From Pelodera strongyloides (taxonomy: Eukaryota > Nematoda > Chromadorea > Rhabditida > Rhabditidae): 64,000 nt of DNA. Below are positions 31,301 to 41,942 of this stretch, piece by piece; position 1 is the first letter of the stretch, and each line of letters opens with the position of its first letter. Where the stretch lies: positions 124,001-188,000 of the forward strand of contig JAANDG010000025.1 of the NCBI GenBank assembly GCA_036852015.1, read 5' to 3'. The notes beneath the pieces were generated by a model that saw nothing but the letters and a program-made list of their open reading frames with translations, did no database searches and was not told the origin of the DNA. Both the position numbers and the translations under genes were made by a program.

Positions 31301-31712
31301 TCGGATACAATTATCAATATTTTCTGCGCCAATCGTATTCTCGCCAAATATTGAGTTTTTCTCGCTGGGCATTTCACGGTTGTTTTGCTTTTGAAATTTT
31401 GCAGACATTTTGGAACACGTAAAGACACGCTTATAATTTATATGGAAAATGAACATTTGCAAATTATGATTCGGGTTAAAAGGAGTGTCTGTTTTCGGAT
31501 GTAATCAATATTCACCTATTATATCTACCGTGATTTGCATACGTTTTCTTTGTCTACGAAATTACTTTGGTCAAATTGAATGTAAGCCACCTATTTTTGT
31601 AGACATGAAGGGCGGATTCTAGTAAATGGATATATGACGAAAAAATGTATCTTTATTCCCTGGGGTGAACACCAGCTTCTATACTATTGTCATTTCTTAA
31701 ATATATTTTTAG

Positions 31713-31879
31713 GAACCGAAGTGGGTACTACGCTTCCGAAGAACGCGCTTGAGGGCACCGTCGAAGTCAACGTCCAGTTCAACGTCGACGTTATGGAAAA
31801 GGACTTCCATGACTACATGGTCAATGAGAAGCTTCGTATCAACTTGGCCCAGATGGACACTTGTGGACGATGGTTTCAG
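31713..31879 (+). CDS. Orphan internal exon, unrecognised protein
   Basis: A strong acceptor (ATATTTTTAG) and a GTGGGT donor bound 167 nt, open in one frame: it needs one base from an upstream exon and leaves phase 0. The 55 complete residues include KNALEGTVEVNVQFNVDVME and RINLAQMDTCGRWFQ. The GC content and codon use (AACGTC, GACGTC, ATCAAC) stand out from the AT-rich flanks, supporting real coding. I could not find phase-compatible neighbours with confidence, so this may be part of a gene with large introns or a stranded exon. I do not recognise the family. Confidence 0.45.
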
Positions 31880-32028
31880 GTGGGTCAATTAGTTTATGAC
31901 AGATAAAAGCAACCGAGAATCGTGCAATAGCCAAGCAAGTGAGAGGTACTGTATGGGGGTTTCTTTTAAATATTATCGATAGAATTTGTAGTATGCAAGG
32001 TTTATGTGCTGTGGTTTGCGCGAGTACC

Positions 32029-32335
32029 GCAGTGCGCGAGTACCGCAGTGCGTGAGTACCGCTGTGCGCGAGTACCGCAGTGCGTGAGTACCGCTGTGCG
32101 CGAGTATCGCAGTGCGTGAGTACCGCAGTGCGCGAGTACCGCAGTGCGTGAGTACCGCAGTGCGCGAGTACCGCAGTGCGTGAGTACCGCAGTGTGCGAG
32201 TACCACACTGCGCGAGTACCGCAGTGCGCGAGTACCGCAGTGCGTGAGTACCGCAGTGTGCGAGTACCACACTGCGCGAGTACCGCAGTGCGCGAGTACC
32301 GCAGTGCGTGAGTACCGCAGTGCGTGAGTACCGCA
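32029..32335. repeat. 16-bp minisatellite (CGAGTACCGCAGTGCG), about 19 units
   Basis: Units differ mainly at C/T in CGAG/TGAG and A/T in GCAGT/GCTGT. Because 16 is not a multiple of three and the unit has no stop on the minus strand, all three minus-strand frames stay open with the same 16-residue periodic peptide. These are not genes. Confidence 0.95.
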
Positions 32336-32578
32336 ATCTAACTGCGGCAGCGTATGTCAGTTTTCTTGTGGGTCCGAACTGCCTTTCCTTAGTACCTTAT
32401 TGTAACTTACTGTACCTTATTTTATGCCTCTTCCTTTATCGAGTGCCTCCCGTGAACGACTACAGTGGAACTACTCGTCACTGGAACTTGGAACGGCGGT
32501 ACGTCTAAGATTGAACCATTTGACTTTTAACAAAGTTACCAATGTTAGTCTATTTTTTTTTAGTTAAAAATTCTTTTT

Positions 32579-32720
32579 ACGCTTCAGGAGCGTGCACCTT
32601 TATTCAAGGGTGAAAATACAGATTCAATGTTTGCTCATGACATGTTCCGCAGAGGTCCTGAGCAGTAGGCGACGAATTCCAGATGACAAATTGCTCGACG
32701 TCTTCGGGCTAGGGTCGACA
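32579..32720 (-). mobile_element. SINE fragment related to 15183-15440
   Basis: The reverse strand contains the CCCTAGCCCGAAGACGTCG block, GGAACATGTCATGAGC and CCTTGAATAAAGGTG in the order of the candidate SINE. A close copy lies at 43474-43607. Confidence 0.65.
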
Positions 32721-33798
32721 TTCGGCTATCTTAATTACATATATATCATTAGCACATTAGAAGTCATCCCTCGTTTTTACTCATTTCTTCTACTTTAGCT
32801 TTCGCCTTTGGCTTTGTGGAGAAGTTGAACATTGCAAAGATTCGAACTCAAATAAAAAATGTTGGCTGGGGAACGGGGGTAGGGTTCGTGAAAATTGTTT
32901 TGTTGTTGGAGAGTTTGAGCGCGTGCGGACGCGGAACTCGTATGTATTTCCGTATTGGTTCGAGTGCCGTTGAGACTTGAGACTCCGCATTCCGCATTTG
33001 GATGGACTTATGCATATGCATTTGTGGGGGATACAAATTTGTGTTCTCTAATTTGATATGCATTTTTGGCGATACAAATTTATGTTTTCTAATCTGATGT
33101 GGCTGGGCTGGGGTTGAAAATCTTGCTTTTGGGAAGATGTAAGTATTGATTGATCTTTGTGCTCCTATGGGTGAACATATTGTCTATTGATGGGTAAGTA
33201 TAAATCAGTTTTGTGTGTTATTGGTCGGGGAATATGAACTTATGTTATGATAGCTGCAGAAGTGCTTGTTTCACAGTTCGATTGATGTCATGTAGCATAA
33301 CAATGAATCAAGTTTGCTCTAGTATCCGTATAATTTATTTAAATGCCATATTCGTTATTTGTTTTATGTGTTTCTGGCGATACTATGGTTGGGGAAATTA
33401 TGTTCGCCTTCGTACTGTCTGTTGCGCCAGGTGCATTATTTTTTTATGGAAGCGGTCATTGATCTGTTTGGGGAATAATGTTCATCTTTCTTTATTTGAT
33501 GCGATCATGTGATGAGGTATGAGTTATCAGTGATCTTGGGAAAAAGCTGTAGTAAGTCCAAGATTTATGTATTTGAAAATGGCCGGAAGTGTCCAATTCG
33601 TTGTGCACCATTGTTATTGGCATGGCACTGGTATTAAATTGAATTGGACCGCACCCTTGTAGTGCGGTGTCTAGGCGGTCAGTGTGCGGTGCTTGGTCTC
33701 ATGCGGTGCCTGTGCGCTAATGCGGTTATGCGTTTGCGGTGAATCTTGGCCTCTAGTCGCTCTAGTAGTACTGTAGAAAATACGTACCTCAAATTACT

Positions 33799-33975
33799 GT
33801 AAACCCTTTGGCCCAAATTACGGAACAGTCGTCGCTGGACCATCCTGGAGTGGTTTTTGCCCGAAAAAAAAACATTTGGTGACTGGTTAGTGACCATTTG
33901 GTGACCAGTTGAACAAACATGGCTAAAGCGGTCACACGAGTAAGTGAACCGTCACCAAATGGTTCCACCAATAAC
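33799..33975. repeat. Degenerate repeat with CCATTTGGTGACC words
   Basis: CATTTGGTGACTGG, CCATTTGGTGACCAG and the inverse GTCACCAAATGG occur within 100 bp. Related diverged stretches lie near 10670-10790, 36660-36800 and 60290-60460. Confidence 0.55.
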
Positions 33976-34799
33976 CTAGGTAATGCAGGTGGATAGTGTC
34001 AATAGATTTGCCGTAGGCACGGCACGCAAAGGGGCCCGACGCCCGACACAACAAACAACAGAAAGAAAACAGGACGGCTGAGACTACAAACTACAAATAC
34101 ACTCGCCATCCCAACACATTTGCCGATCTTTCTTTTTCTAAACCTCTTCATATTACGTGCATATATAAACTTTTCTGTAAAATATACATAGTTTAAAATG
34201 TATAAAATAAACACATTTTACACTCGCCCATCACACTAACTGATAACCCCGGTGGAAAATCCTCGTCTATGATATTTTCTCAACATCTGGTACTTTCTGA
34301 AAGCATTTACTCTCTTTATCTTTGTTTTCTACTTTCCGTACTTATAATTATCTTCCGTATAAATCAGCAAATCTTTGTTATATGTAGTAGTTTATGATAT
34401 TGAAGCTCACTGAACAGATATTCCGCTTTTTAGACAAGCTGTTTTCCATTTGCTTATTGAATTTACGACGCACACTTTCGGTCACTACGTTCGTTAAATC
34501 CAGGTGAGCGTTTATCGTAAATATTTTTTTGATACATAATGCTTACCGGGCTAAATGACGAATTTGAAGTGTCTGGGTCTGTGAGGGAAATTCAATATAT
34601 TTATTGGTTATTATTTGTATTCCCTGTAAAAATTCTCTGTAAATATGACCACCATGACTTATCAAATTTTCATAAGTTCTCCGTTATGGCCATTGCGACT
34701 TACATGGAAATATGATTTGTTTAGCATTGGCATACTTATATACAAAGTTTGAAACGTATCATAAGAAATTAACATAGTAGGAAACAATTGCATATGCAT

Positions 34800-34908
34800 A
34801 CTTCGATATTGAGCTGCGACCCTCTTTTATACCCTAGTACAAAATTTGCATTTCGTAACGCACATCGGTATGCAAATTAGGCTACAGTTACTCTTTTATA
34901 TAATAAGA
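34800..34908 (-). mobile_element. Helitron-like repeat end (partial copy)
   Basis: The reverse strand starts TCTTATTATATAAAAGAGTA then ACTGTAGCC. This terminus is shared with 35357-35583 and 42916-43113. Confidence 0.45.
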
Positions 34909-35011
34909 TTGACATTTTTTCAGATTTTAATTAACCAAAATGTACATTGCACTTTCCTTTTCTCTGAATCTTTGTATCTACTAATCACTGTTCGTCATCT
35001 ATCACACACAA

Positions 35012-35206
35012 TCAACTGATAATATCTATTTGCGTCTGCCTCTTTTCCATCGATTTTAGCCGACTCAAATAGCCCATAATTGGGTTGAATGCCTGTGATC
35101 TTTTCATGCTTTGATCATATTCATATATTGCCATTTGAACTCTTGATTTGAATTCTATAATTCGTTTTTCCTTTGAATAATTTCTAGCCACACGGCTGTA
35201 AAGCAA
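35012..35206 (-). CDS. Small ORF of protein-like composition, unknown
   Basis: 64 residues, rich in Lys/Arg/Glu/Gln/Ser (for example NYSKEKRIIEFKSRVQMAIY), lying between two Helitron-like repeat pieces. No splice context or family was recognised. It could be a remnant of a transposon ORF or chance. Confidence 0.2.
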   Translation of the reverse strand: MLYSRVARNYSKEKRIIEFKSRVQMAIYEYDQSMKRSQAFNPIMGYLSRLKSMEKRQTQIDIIS

Positions 35207-35356
35207 ATTTCGAATCCGCTTTTAGCAGCTATGCACCAAATTGCTCGAGCCTGAGCGCCGCGGCTTCTTTTATACCCATTCCAGACTAATATATGTATGC
35301 AAATTTTTCGTAACGCGAATTGACACAACAAATAAATAATAAAGTTTATCGCTCTG

Positions 35357-35583
35357 ACCAGCCGGCTACGCCGCCTGAAGCGTCTTCCATACCATACTTA
35401 CAAACGGGCTGTAACGTAGATGAAAATCTTTATGAATGAAGACATAAATTATTCTTTTACATGAGAACATTCTAATTTGAGCTGCGGCACTCTTTAATAT
35501 CCAAAGCGGAACAATTTATTCGAATTCTACTTCCGTAACGTGAGTGCTCGCGCACGCTACAGTTACTCTTTTATATAAGAAGA
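35357..35583 (-). mobile_element. Helitron-like repeat, copy at the kinase gene start
   Basis: The reverse strand runs from TCTTCTTATATAAAAGAGTA to ...CTTCAGGCGGCGTAGCCGGC and TGGT. It matches 42916-43113 in the opposite direction. Its TC end stops 9 bases before the ATG of the kinase/MoaE gene, next to that gene's TTTTCCAG acceptor. A TC start and a GC-rich near-palindromic 3' end recall Helitrons, but the family call is tentative. Confidence 0.5.
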
Positions 35584-35592
35584 TTTTCCAGC

Positions 35593-38500
35593 ATGTCTGC
35601 TCCGAACGGGAATCGTGCAAGGATATTAGGAATTGCTGGCTGCACCAATTCTGGAAAGACAACCCTAGCACTAAAACTTGCAGAACTGGTCGGTATTCAA
35701 TTAGTACGTGTTTAAAGCGGTATGGCACGTGATTTGTGTACTCTTTACTGGACAACTCCCATTATGTATACTGTACAAAATATTACCGGCAATCTGTCCC
35801 GATGGGCACCGAAATTTTCAAATAATACGCGTGAATCTAGTTGCCGCAAAAGTATTGCAAACCATGTGCTATTCCGCTTTAATTTCGCTCCTTTGATTCA
35901 TAAGTTTACACATTTTGGACCCCTACTATTCCCTTCCGCACCTCTCTTATCTTGGTTGATCGTAAACCCGCGTTATTTATTGCATCCAAATTGACTGGAA
36001 TGGGTTTTCGTGAGAATTTTTTTCTAAATTTTTTTATTTCTCCTGTCAAATTTCTTTCCATTAAGTGCGCACACAATGTTTAACAGAACGGTATCATGCA
36101 ATATTTCCGATTTTTTTAAATGTTTATACTTTAGCTCGATCTAAAAGACGTAACAACTGCTGTGATTCATCAGGATGATTTTTATTTACAACCAGAGAAG
36201 GTGGGCCTTTTACTAAAGTTTTTTTTTGTTACGAGAATATTTCTAAGCAAAAGATGGCAAAGGAATATTTGTAAAAGGGAGTCCGTATTCACCAACAGAC
36301 AGGGAACCGGGGGAACCCTCCCTAGTTAACGAGCGCTCTGCTCTCGCACACTCTACGCACTCTTTAGCTCCCTGGGGAGGCCAGGGAGGGCTCCCTGCGT
36401 GTTGGTGAATACGGTCTAGTTGGAGGTTTATCTCAATGTGTAAGTTCTTCATAAGTTCTTATTTTTTTAGGTCCATAAGGTTACGAGCAAGGCTAATCCA
36501 TCCGTTTTCTTCTATAATTACGATGAGCCTTTTTCGGTGGATATCGACAGTTTTGTCAAGGTATTTTGCTTTCTCATATGAGACCTCTAGAAAAAGAGTC
36601 CAGTATTTCTTCGTGAGCCTTCTTAAGAAACGGAGAAACCTTTTTGTGACGGTTTCCGTGATTTGATGACCACTTGGAGACTTTGTCATGAGCAAGTTTC
36701 CTCGAAACCCGTTGTCAACTGGTCACCAAATGGTCACTAACCATTCTTTTTCTTTTCGGTGAAAAACCGTCAGTGACCGGCCACTGACGGTTTTTCTGTA
36801 GTTTAGGCAATTATTCCGTTTTCGTATGTGTGGAAACTTTTTTTGTCCTACAGACGAGTACGTATTATATATATAAAGGTTTATTGAGGATATGCAATTA
36901 AAGGGTCAGGCCCATTTCAAATGACCCCTATTTTTGATGATTCCATCTGATTCTCCATGTCAAATATAGTAGGATACTATATTTTTCCAATTTTCAAGTG
37001 CAAAATTCAGGCAGTATTCATCAATTTACCATTTTCCAGTCATACCCAACTATCTATCGCAGTTGTCACGCCCCTTCGCGCTAATTGGCCAATATGCCCT
37101 GTTGGGCGTGGCAATTGCGATATTGGCCAATCAGCGCGAATGGGCGTGACAACTGCGGTAGATAGTTGGGTATGACTGCCCATGGTAAATTGCTGAAAAG
37201 TCTGTGAATTTTGCGCTCGACAATTAGAAAAATATTGCATCCTACTATATTTGACATGGAGAATCGGATGAAATCGTCAAAAATAGGGGTCATTTGAAAT
37301 GGGCCTGTCCCTTTAACACATCTCAAAAGGTGACCCTAAGATACTATGCTTCACAACGCAGTATTCTCACAAAGGACCAAAATTTTTCCTGGATTCTCGT
37401 AAAGTTGTATTTTGTGTGTTTTACTATATAGTACATGGAAAATAAAGAAAATCAATGTCATGATTCTTTAGAAAATAAAGGAAACTTGTGCGACAGCAAA
37501 GTATGTTTTTGTGGAGGGAAATATGCTGACGGAAATGAAAGAAGTGATGAATTTAATGGACAATACCATATTTCTTACCATGGACCAGGTTTGCCTTTAG
37601 TACAGTAAGACGTGACATGGTGCGTGGTTTTTTGAAATATGTGATAGACAACTGCATTCCCACGTTTGTACGTCTTATTTCGGAGACTAAACGGTCTCAC
37701 TGTTTTAGAGTTCATAGAATTTTCGAGCACTCTATCCCTTTAAAATCTTTCCTCGTTTAGGAAAGTTGTCGCCAGCGCCGTGAGAGTCGGACATACGATC
37801 CGCCAGATACAGAAGGATATTTTGATGAGGTATGCCGTATATTGGACGGAGAGTATAGTACCTCCAGAATAGTTCCGCATTGCGTTGGAAACTCGAAGGT
37901 GTTGATGTGCCCAACGGAAGCCCCATCTTGACGTTTCCAATGCAAATCAAATTATAGTAATAAAATCTTTCACTTATTTTTTTCTAGCCGTGCACTTGAC
38001 GTTTCCTAAAGGGATCTAACCCACGACCATGGAATCAGTTTTCACATTAATGTTCTTTGTTCCGCCTGTACCGCAGAAGCAAATTCAGCACAATTTTTGC
38101 TGAGGCTGATCATTTAAATATACTATATTCCGCCCCATCGCTGCGCACAAAACAAGGGGCCGCCGCTGGTACGCGGCGGCACATTTGCTCTATTTCATTT
38201 GGTGCGCAGAAAGTGCCCCAGTGGTGCGCCACTGGTGAGCCATATGGTTTAGCGCGCCCCAGTGGCACACTGTTTTTGTGCGCGGCTATTTCGCGGAGTT
38301 TCACGTTGAACTGACCTTCATTTTCTTAGATTGTCTTCCCCGAATACGTAAAACATATGAAAAATGCTGTGAATCGCGCCAGGATAGATTCCAAACTGAC
38401 ATTTTTGGATGTTTCATCTACCGTGAAAGGAACAACAACAATGGACGATGTATGTTGATTTACAAAAAAAATCCTAAATTGGTATGACACGTGTTTTTCG

Positions 38501-40619
38501 GAAATATTTATGGTTAACTTTATGGCATATATTAGTGCTCCATTGTGTACGGAAACGCAGTAATTTGCGCCCAGTGCATCGGAATGAGGTTGTGCGACAG
38601 TCGAGCTTCAGCCGATGTTTCACTGGCCACAACGCTTTAAATACCAAAGGGACGGTTTTAGGGAGCAAACATTTTGAAATCCCCGTTGTGAATTGGCAAA
38701 TTAAATTATGAACGCATAAACTCAAACTACAGATTTAGGTTGTTGAATCTTACTTGAATGATTTGGTGTGGATCACAACGCAAAAGTTGAATATTGAAAA
38801 TGCATCGAAACTTGTTGGTGAGTACACATTCCATTAAAAAAGTGCGATTCCTGAGTACATATAGGGCCAGATTCGCGGGCGTGCGTGTGCGAGTGTGTGT
38901 GAGTCTGGTGTAAATGTGTTTCTAGGTATGTGTGTGCATAGTATGCGTATGCGTATGCGTATGCACATGTAGTATGCGTGTGTGTACTTGTGTGCGAGTG
39001 TGTATGTGAGTCTGATGTGAATCTGCTTCCATGTATGTGTGTATCTGTGCGTATGAGTATGCGTATGCGTATGTAGTATATGTATGTGTGTGTGCACGTG
39101 TGCTTGCCAACTGATGCTTATCTCTACAGTAAACTTCATAAGTTATTTGTTTAGGTTCGCCATCTTGTGGGGCTATTTCACTGTTCGTGGGCACTACCAG
39201 GGACGTATTTGAAGGAAAAAAGGTTATACAATTGGACTACGAATGCTATGACGAAATGGCATACAAGGTACTGTTTTGTTCACTTTCACAGTTTACTTTT
39301 CCCTAAACACACTCGCAGACGCAATGGTCAGCAGATGGTCTGTAAGTGGTCTTTATTCTTTTTTTATTTAGGTGGAAACCAGTTGGGTGACCAGCTACCA
39401 GGCTTTTTTCAGTTGTTTATTCCTGTGTTATGGACTTGCTTAGTAAAGTCATCATTTTTTTGCTTTTATTATTTAGGAGTTGCGCATACTTTGTAAACGG
39501 GTGCGTGACCGCTTTACTTCTGTGGAAAGAATCCTTATTCACCATCGCGTCGGCACAGTTCCAGTAGGAGAAGCGTCTGTGATAATTGCAACGTCTAGTC
39601 CGCACAGGTACAATATTAAAGCGAAATACCGGCCGGTTTTTGAAGCGCATCGTGTAAAACTGAATTCGCATCGTGTTTATGCTAATTTGCTCGAATTTAG
39701 CTCGATTTTTTATTCTAATTTATGCTCATTTGCATAAGCTGCATAAGAATGCTGGTGTACTCGATGTGTTTCGAAAAACGGCCGGTATTTCGCTTTAAAG
39801 CTATACGACACGTGGTTTGTGAAACATATGCTGGGCAAGACCCATTGACAAAAGCATTTCGTTCAGAAAGGACGCAATCAGCGCCACAGAATTTGCTATC
39901 GATGAGTTGAAGAGAACAATTCCGATATGGAAAAAGGTAAGCAATTTTATTTTATTTATTAGAACGCGATCTTCGCCAAAAATAGAGTGCGCGAAAGATA
40001 CACAATTCCAATTGTGCAATTATGGAAAAAGCTTGTGTCGTACTTGCCGCGTCCACACAAAATAGTGTGCCGCACTGTCATTTTCGCCCGGCGACTGCGC
40101 GTTCTTTGGTCAGTGTAGGCTGTCGGCTCGCTCACAATTGCATTAAACTAAGATTAATCTCATTCTCAATTCCTTGTCAGTATGTTGGTGTTGTTATCGC
40201 ATCGACATCTGAGGGTACCTTTTGGTTTTTTCATACCACCAGGTGTTAGAAATCGTTAGAACTTTTGTATTTTGCCGCAGTATTTGTTATGTATGCGTGA
40301 ACTCACCAGTAAACATTATATTATTAATTGGACCCTTGTTAGTAGGAACTTTTGTGAAGCTCGTTCGCCTTAGGGTATCCTTTTGAGTGCATATGTTCTC
40401 GATGTATGTATCAATAAACTATTCACATTTGAAGGTTGAATTTGCATACGTGACACCAAAAGAGGTAGTTATTAAATTACTTTTTAGGAGGTCTACGGCT
40501 CAGGTGGTAGTTCATGGAAAGCAAATGCTGAATGTGTACCAGATCACCTGAAGAAAGACGGAAATCCTTTAGGATTTTCCCGATCGAAAGAACAGAAAAA
40601 TGTTGGTTGTCCCGTTTAA
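35593..40619 (+). CDS. Fused nicotinamide riboside kinase - molybdopterin synthase large subunit (MoaE/MOCS2B), 11 exons
   Basis: Exons 35593-35703, 36135-36200, 36471-36560, 37472-37588, 37761-37829, 38330-38449, 38739-38817, 39155-39267, 39477-39607, 39867-39936 and 40488-40619 join in phase to 1098 nt, 365 residues. Residues 1-205 are a nicotinamide riboside kinase: P-loop GCTNSGKT (16-23), catalytic HQDDF (49-53), VEGN (103-106), lid [12 protein letters not shown] (129-140), and EGYFDEIVFPEY. It would phosphorylate nicotinamide riboside to NMN for NAD synthesis. Residues 205-365 are the large subunit of molybdopterin synthase, which puts sulfur into precursor Z for molybdenum cofactor: [54 protein letters not shown] follows TTTTCCAG. 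No stop or start separates the halves; exon 7 holds the seam. The stop TAA comes from a MITE end. Confidence 0.9.
35712..35882. mobile_element. MITE, TTAAAGCGGTATGGCACG subfamily, in kinase intron 1
   Basis: Left TTAAAGCGGTATGGCACGTG, right CATGTGCTATTCCGCTTTAA. It starts 9 bases after the end of exon 1. Confidence 0.75.
36283..36414. mobile_element. Small TIR element CCGTATTCACCAAC, in kinase intron 2
   Basis: CCGTATTCACCAACA at left, TGTTGGTGAATACGG at right (with one extra base inside), and inner arms AGGGAACC / GGGCTCCCTG. Size and the CCGTAT start resemble 22717-22841. Confidence 0.75.
36898..37316. mobile_element. Palindromic MITE, 419 bp (TTAAAGGGTCAGGCCCATTT)
   Basis: Near full-length reverse-complement halves with centre GCCCTGTTGGGCGTGGC. 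A second copy lies at 44479-44896. It lies in intron 3 of the kinase/MoaE gene. Confidence 0.9.
38880..39095. repeat. TG/GTATGC-rich microsatellite
   Basis: Runs of GTGTGTG, GTATGCGTATGC and variants, in intron 7 of the kinase/MoaE gene. Confidence 0.85.
39616..39798. mobile_element. MITE, AAGCGAAATACCGGCCGG family
   Basis: Both ends are intact (TTAAAGCGAAATACCGGCC and inverse). It starts 8 bases after exon 9 of the kinase/MoaE gene. Its right TTTAAAG runs straight into a partial TTAAAGCTATACGACACG element. Confidence 0.9.
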
Positions 40620-40665
40620 AGCGACACGACACGTGGTGAAGCGTGCGGTTTTTTTCGTCGCGCGT
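40616..40665. mobile_element. MITE end (TTTAAAGCGACACGACACG) providing the stop codon
   Basis: A terminus of the TTAAAGCG type begins at the last sense codon of the kinase/MoaE gene. TAA at 40617-40619 is part of its TTTAA. The other end is not clear. Confidence 0.55.
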
Positions 40666-40883
40666 CAGTAAAGTTTTAGGCTGCAAGAACGGTGTGTATG
40701 ACGAAAAAATGGATAAATTTAAGCGGACCTACTATCCATATTAAAATAACTTGTATTTATTTAGGTCATGTTGGTCGAGCAACTTATGCGAGTATTGGAT
40801 CAATAAGTACAACATATCTGTATGTTTTGAGGGTGAACAATTTAGGCTTAGGGACTGATCTATTTCTTTGTTGTTTTACGTAA

Positions 40884-40889
40884 AATAAA
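40884..40889 (+). terminator. Possible poly(A) signal of the kinase/MoaE gene
   Basis: AATAAA, 265 bases beyond the stop codon; the first clear one downstream. Confidence 0.45.
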
Positions 40890-40930
40890 GATTTTTCGTA
40901 AACTACTCTTTCTAGTTTCGACGTTCATCG

Positions 40931-41038
40931 TACACGCACCACACAACTCTCGCACACATGCACTCATACACTCATACACCCATACACACACAAACACACA
41001 CATCACACGCATACGCACACACACGCGCGCACCCACAC
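40931..41038. repeat. CA-rich microsatellite
   Basis: ACACAC runs mixed with CATACACC and CGCACACA. Confidence 0.85.
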
Positions 41039-41614
41039 ACTGATTAGTCCGTTTCCTAACAATAAAAGAAGCATTTTACTTTTCCATGGAAATACATATA
41101 TTTGCATTGTCTTCTTATCGTGTTACATAAAAATAACAAAAATAACATAACAATTTATTACTATATACACTCAATTGTGACCGTACACCCAGAAAGGCCA
41201 TCAGTCTTCTTTGCTAAAACGCAGTTCTCAAATAAAACCACAAATAAAAGCGCGTCAACAAATAGTATAAGAAATAATGTTTACACTACCAAATTTTGAC
41301 AGATCCCATAGTGATTTAGTCTAATCCAAGGTTAGAAAATCCTACGAAAACTTTCAAGTTTTCTTCAATGCTAGTACTATTTCATTGAAACACCAAGGCT
41401 CGCTTAAACCTCACAATCAGACCAAATATGGAATCAGTCTTGGAAAACGTTGTAGCATAAAGTATGGGAATAAATGGCAACAATATCATGCTTTTATTTA
41501 AAAACAGAAAACAGTAAACTAAACGATCTACCACACTACTTGTACAGCACAACAACAGTGTATGTACATGAAACGTGCGTAAACAGTGCATAAAATGAGG
41601 GAAAAAAACAATAA

Positions 41615-41796
41615 TTAAAGCGAAGCACCGGCCGGTTTTTGAAACACATTTAGTACATCAGCATTCTTGTGCAGCTTATGCAAATGAACATAAATTAGAA
41701 TAAAAAATCGAGCCAAATTCGAGCAAATTAGCATAGATACGTAGGAATTCATTAGTCCACGATGCGTTTCAAGAACCGGCCGGTATTTCGCTTTAA
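41615..41796. mobile_element. MITE, AAGCGAAATACCGGCCGG family
   Basis: TTAAAGCGAAGCACCGGCC at left, CCGGCCGGTATTTCGCTTTA followed by A at right. Confidence 0.85.
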
Positions 41797-41898
41797 GAGC
41801 TCAGTCCTCAGGCGCATGAAAAAATGACCTGATCGAAGTTCTTGCGGGATATGAACGTTGATAACTAATTAATAATTAAGAAAAGAAAAGAAAGATAG

Positions 41899-41901
<3 letters not shown>

Positions 41902-41941
<40 letters not shown>

Positions 41942-41942
41942 G
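41902..41942. repeat. (GA)n microsatellite
   Basis: About 40 bp of GAGAGA with one GGGA. Confidence 0.9.

Larger units (their letters stand above)
26214..31712. other. Long stretch without a supported gene
   Basis: AT-rich DNA with a degenerate tRNA-like sequence (26757-26826), a GA-rich run (27130-27200), MITEs at 27677, 29774 and 30174, and a large inverted-repeat element at 30868-31300. The open frames found here are short and lack paired splice sites. Confidence 0.5.

Noticed and set aside
31839..32336. 165-codon minus-strand ORF with a repeating peptide
   Set aside because: It is the 16-bp minisatellite read in frame; the other two frames give the same peptide.
33213..33512. 99-codon Cys-rich hydrophobic plus-strand ORF
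   Set aside because: No acceptor/donor pair or start context, and composition like the local AT/GT-rich DNA; could not support it as a gene.
37432..37500. 23-codon alternative exon of the kinase (YMENKENQ...) after ACTATATAG
   Set aside because: It leads out of the kinase frame. The exon starting at 37472 gives VEGNMLT and FLTMDQ, which match the family.
38834..39194. His/Thr-rich minus-strand ORFs of 90-101 codons
   Set aside because: They translate a TG/GTATGC microsatellite in an intron of the kinase/MoaE gene.
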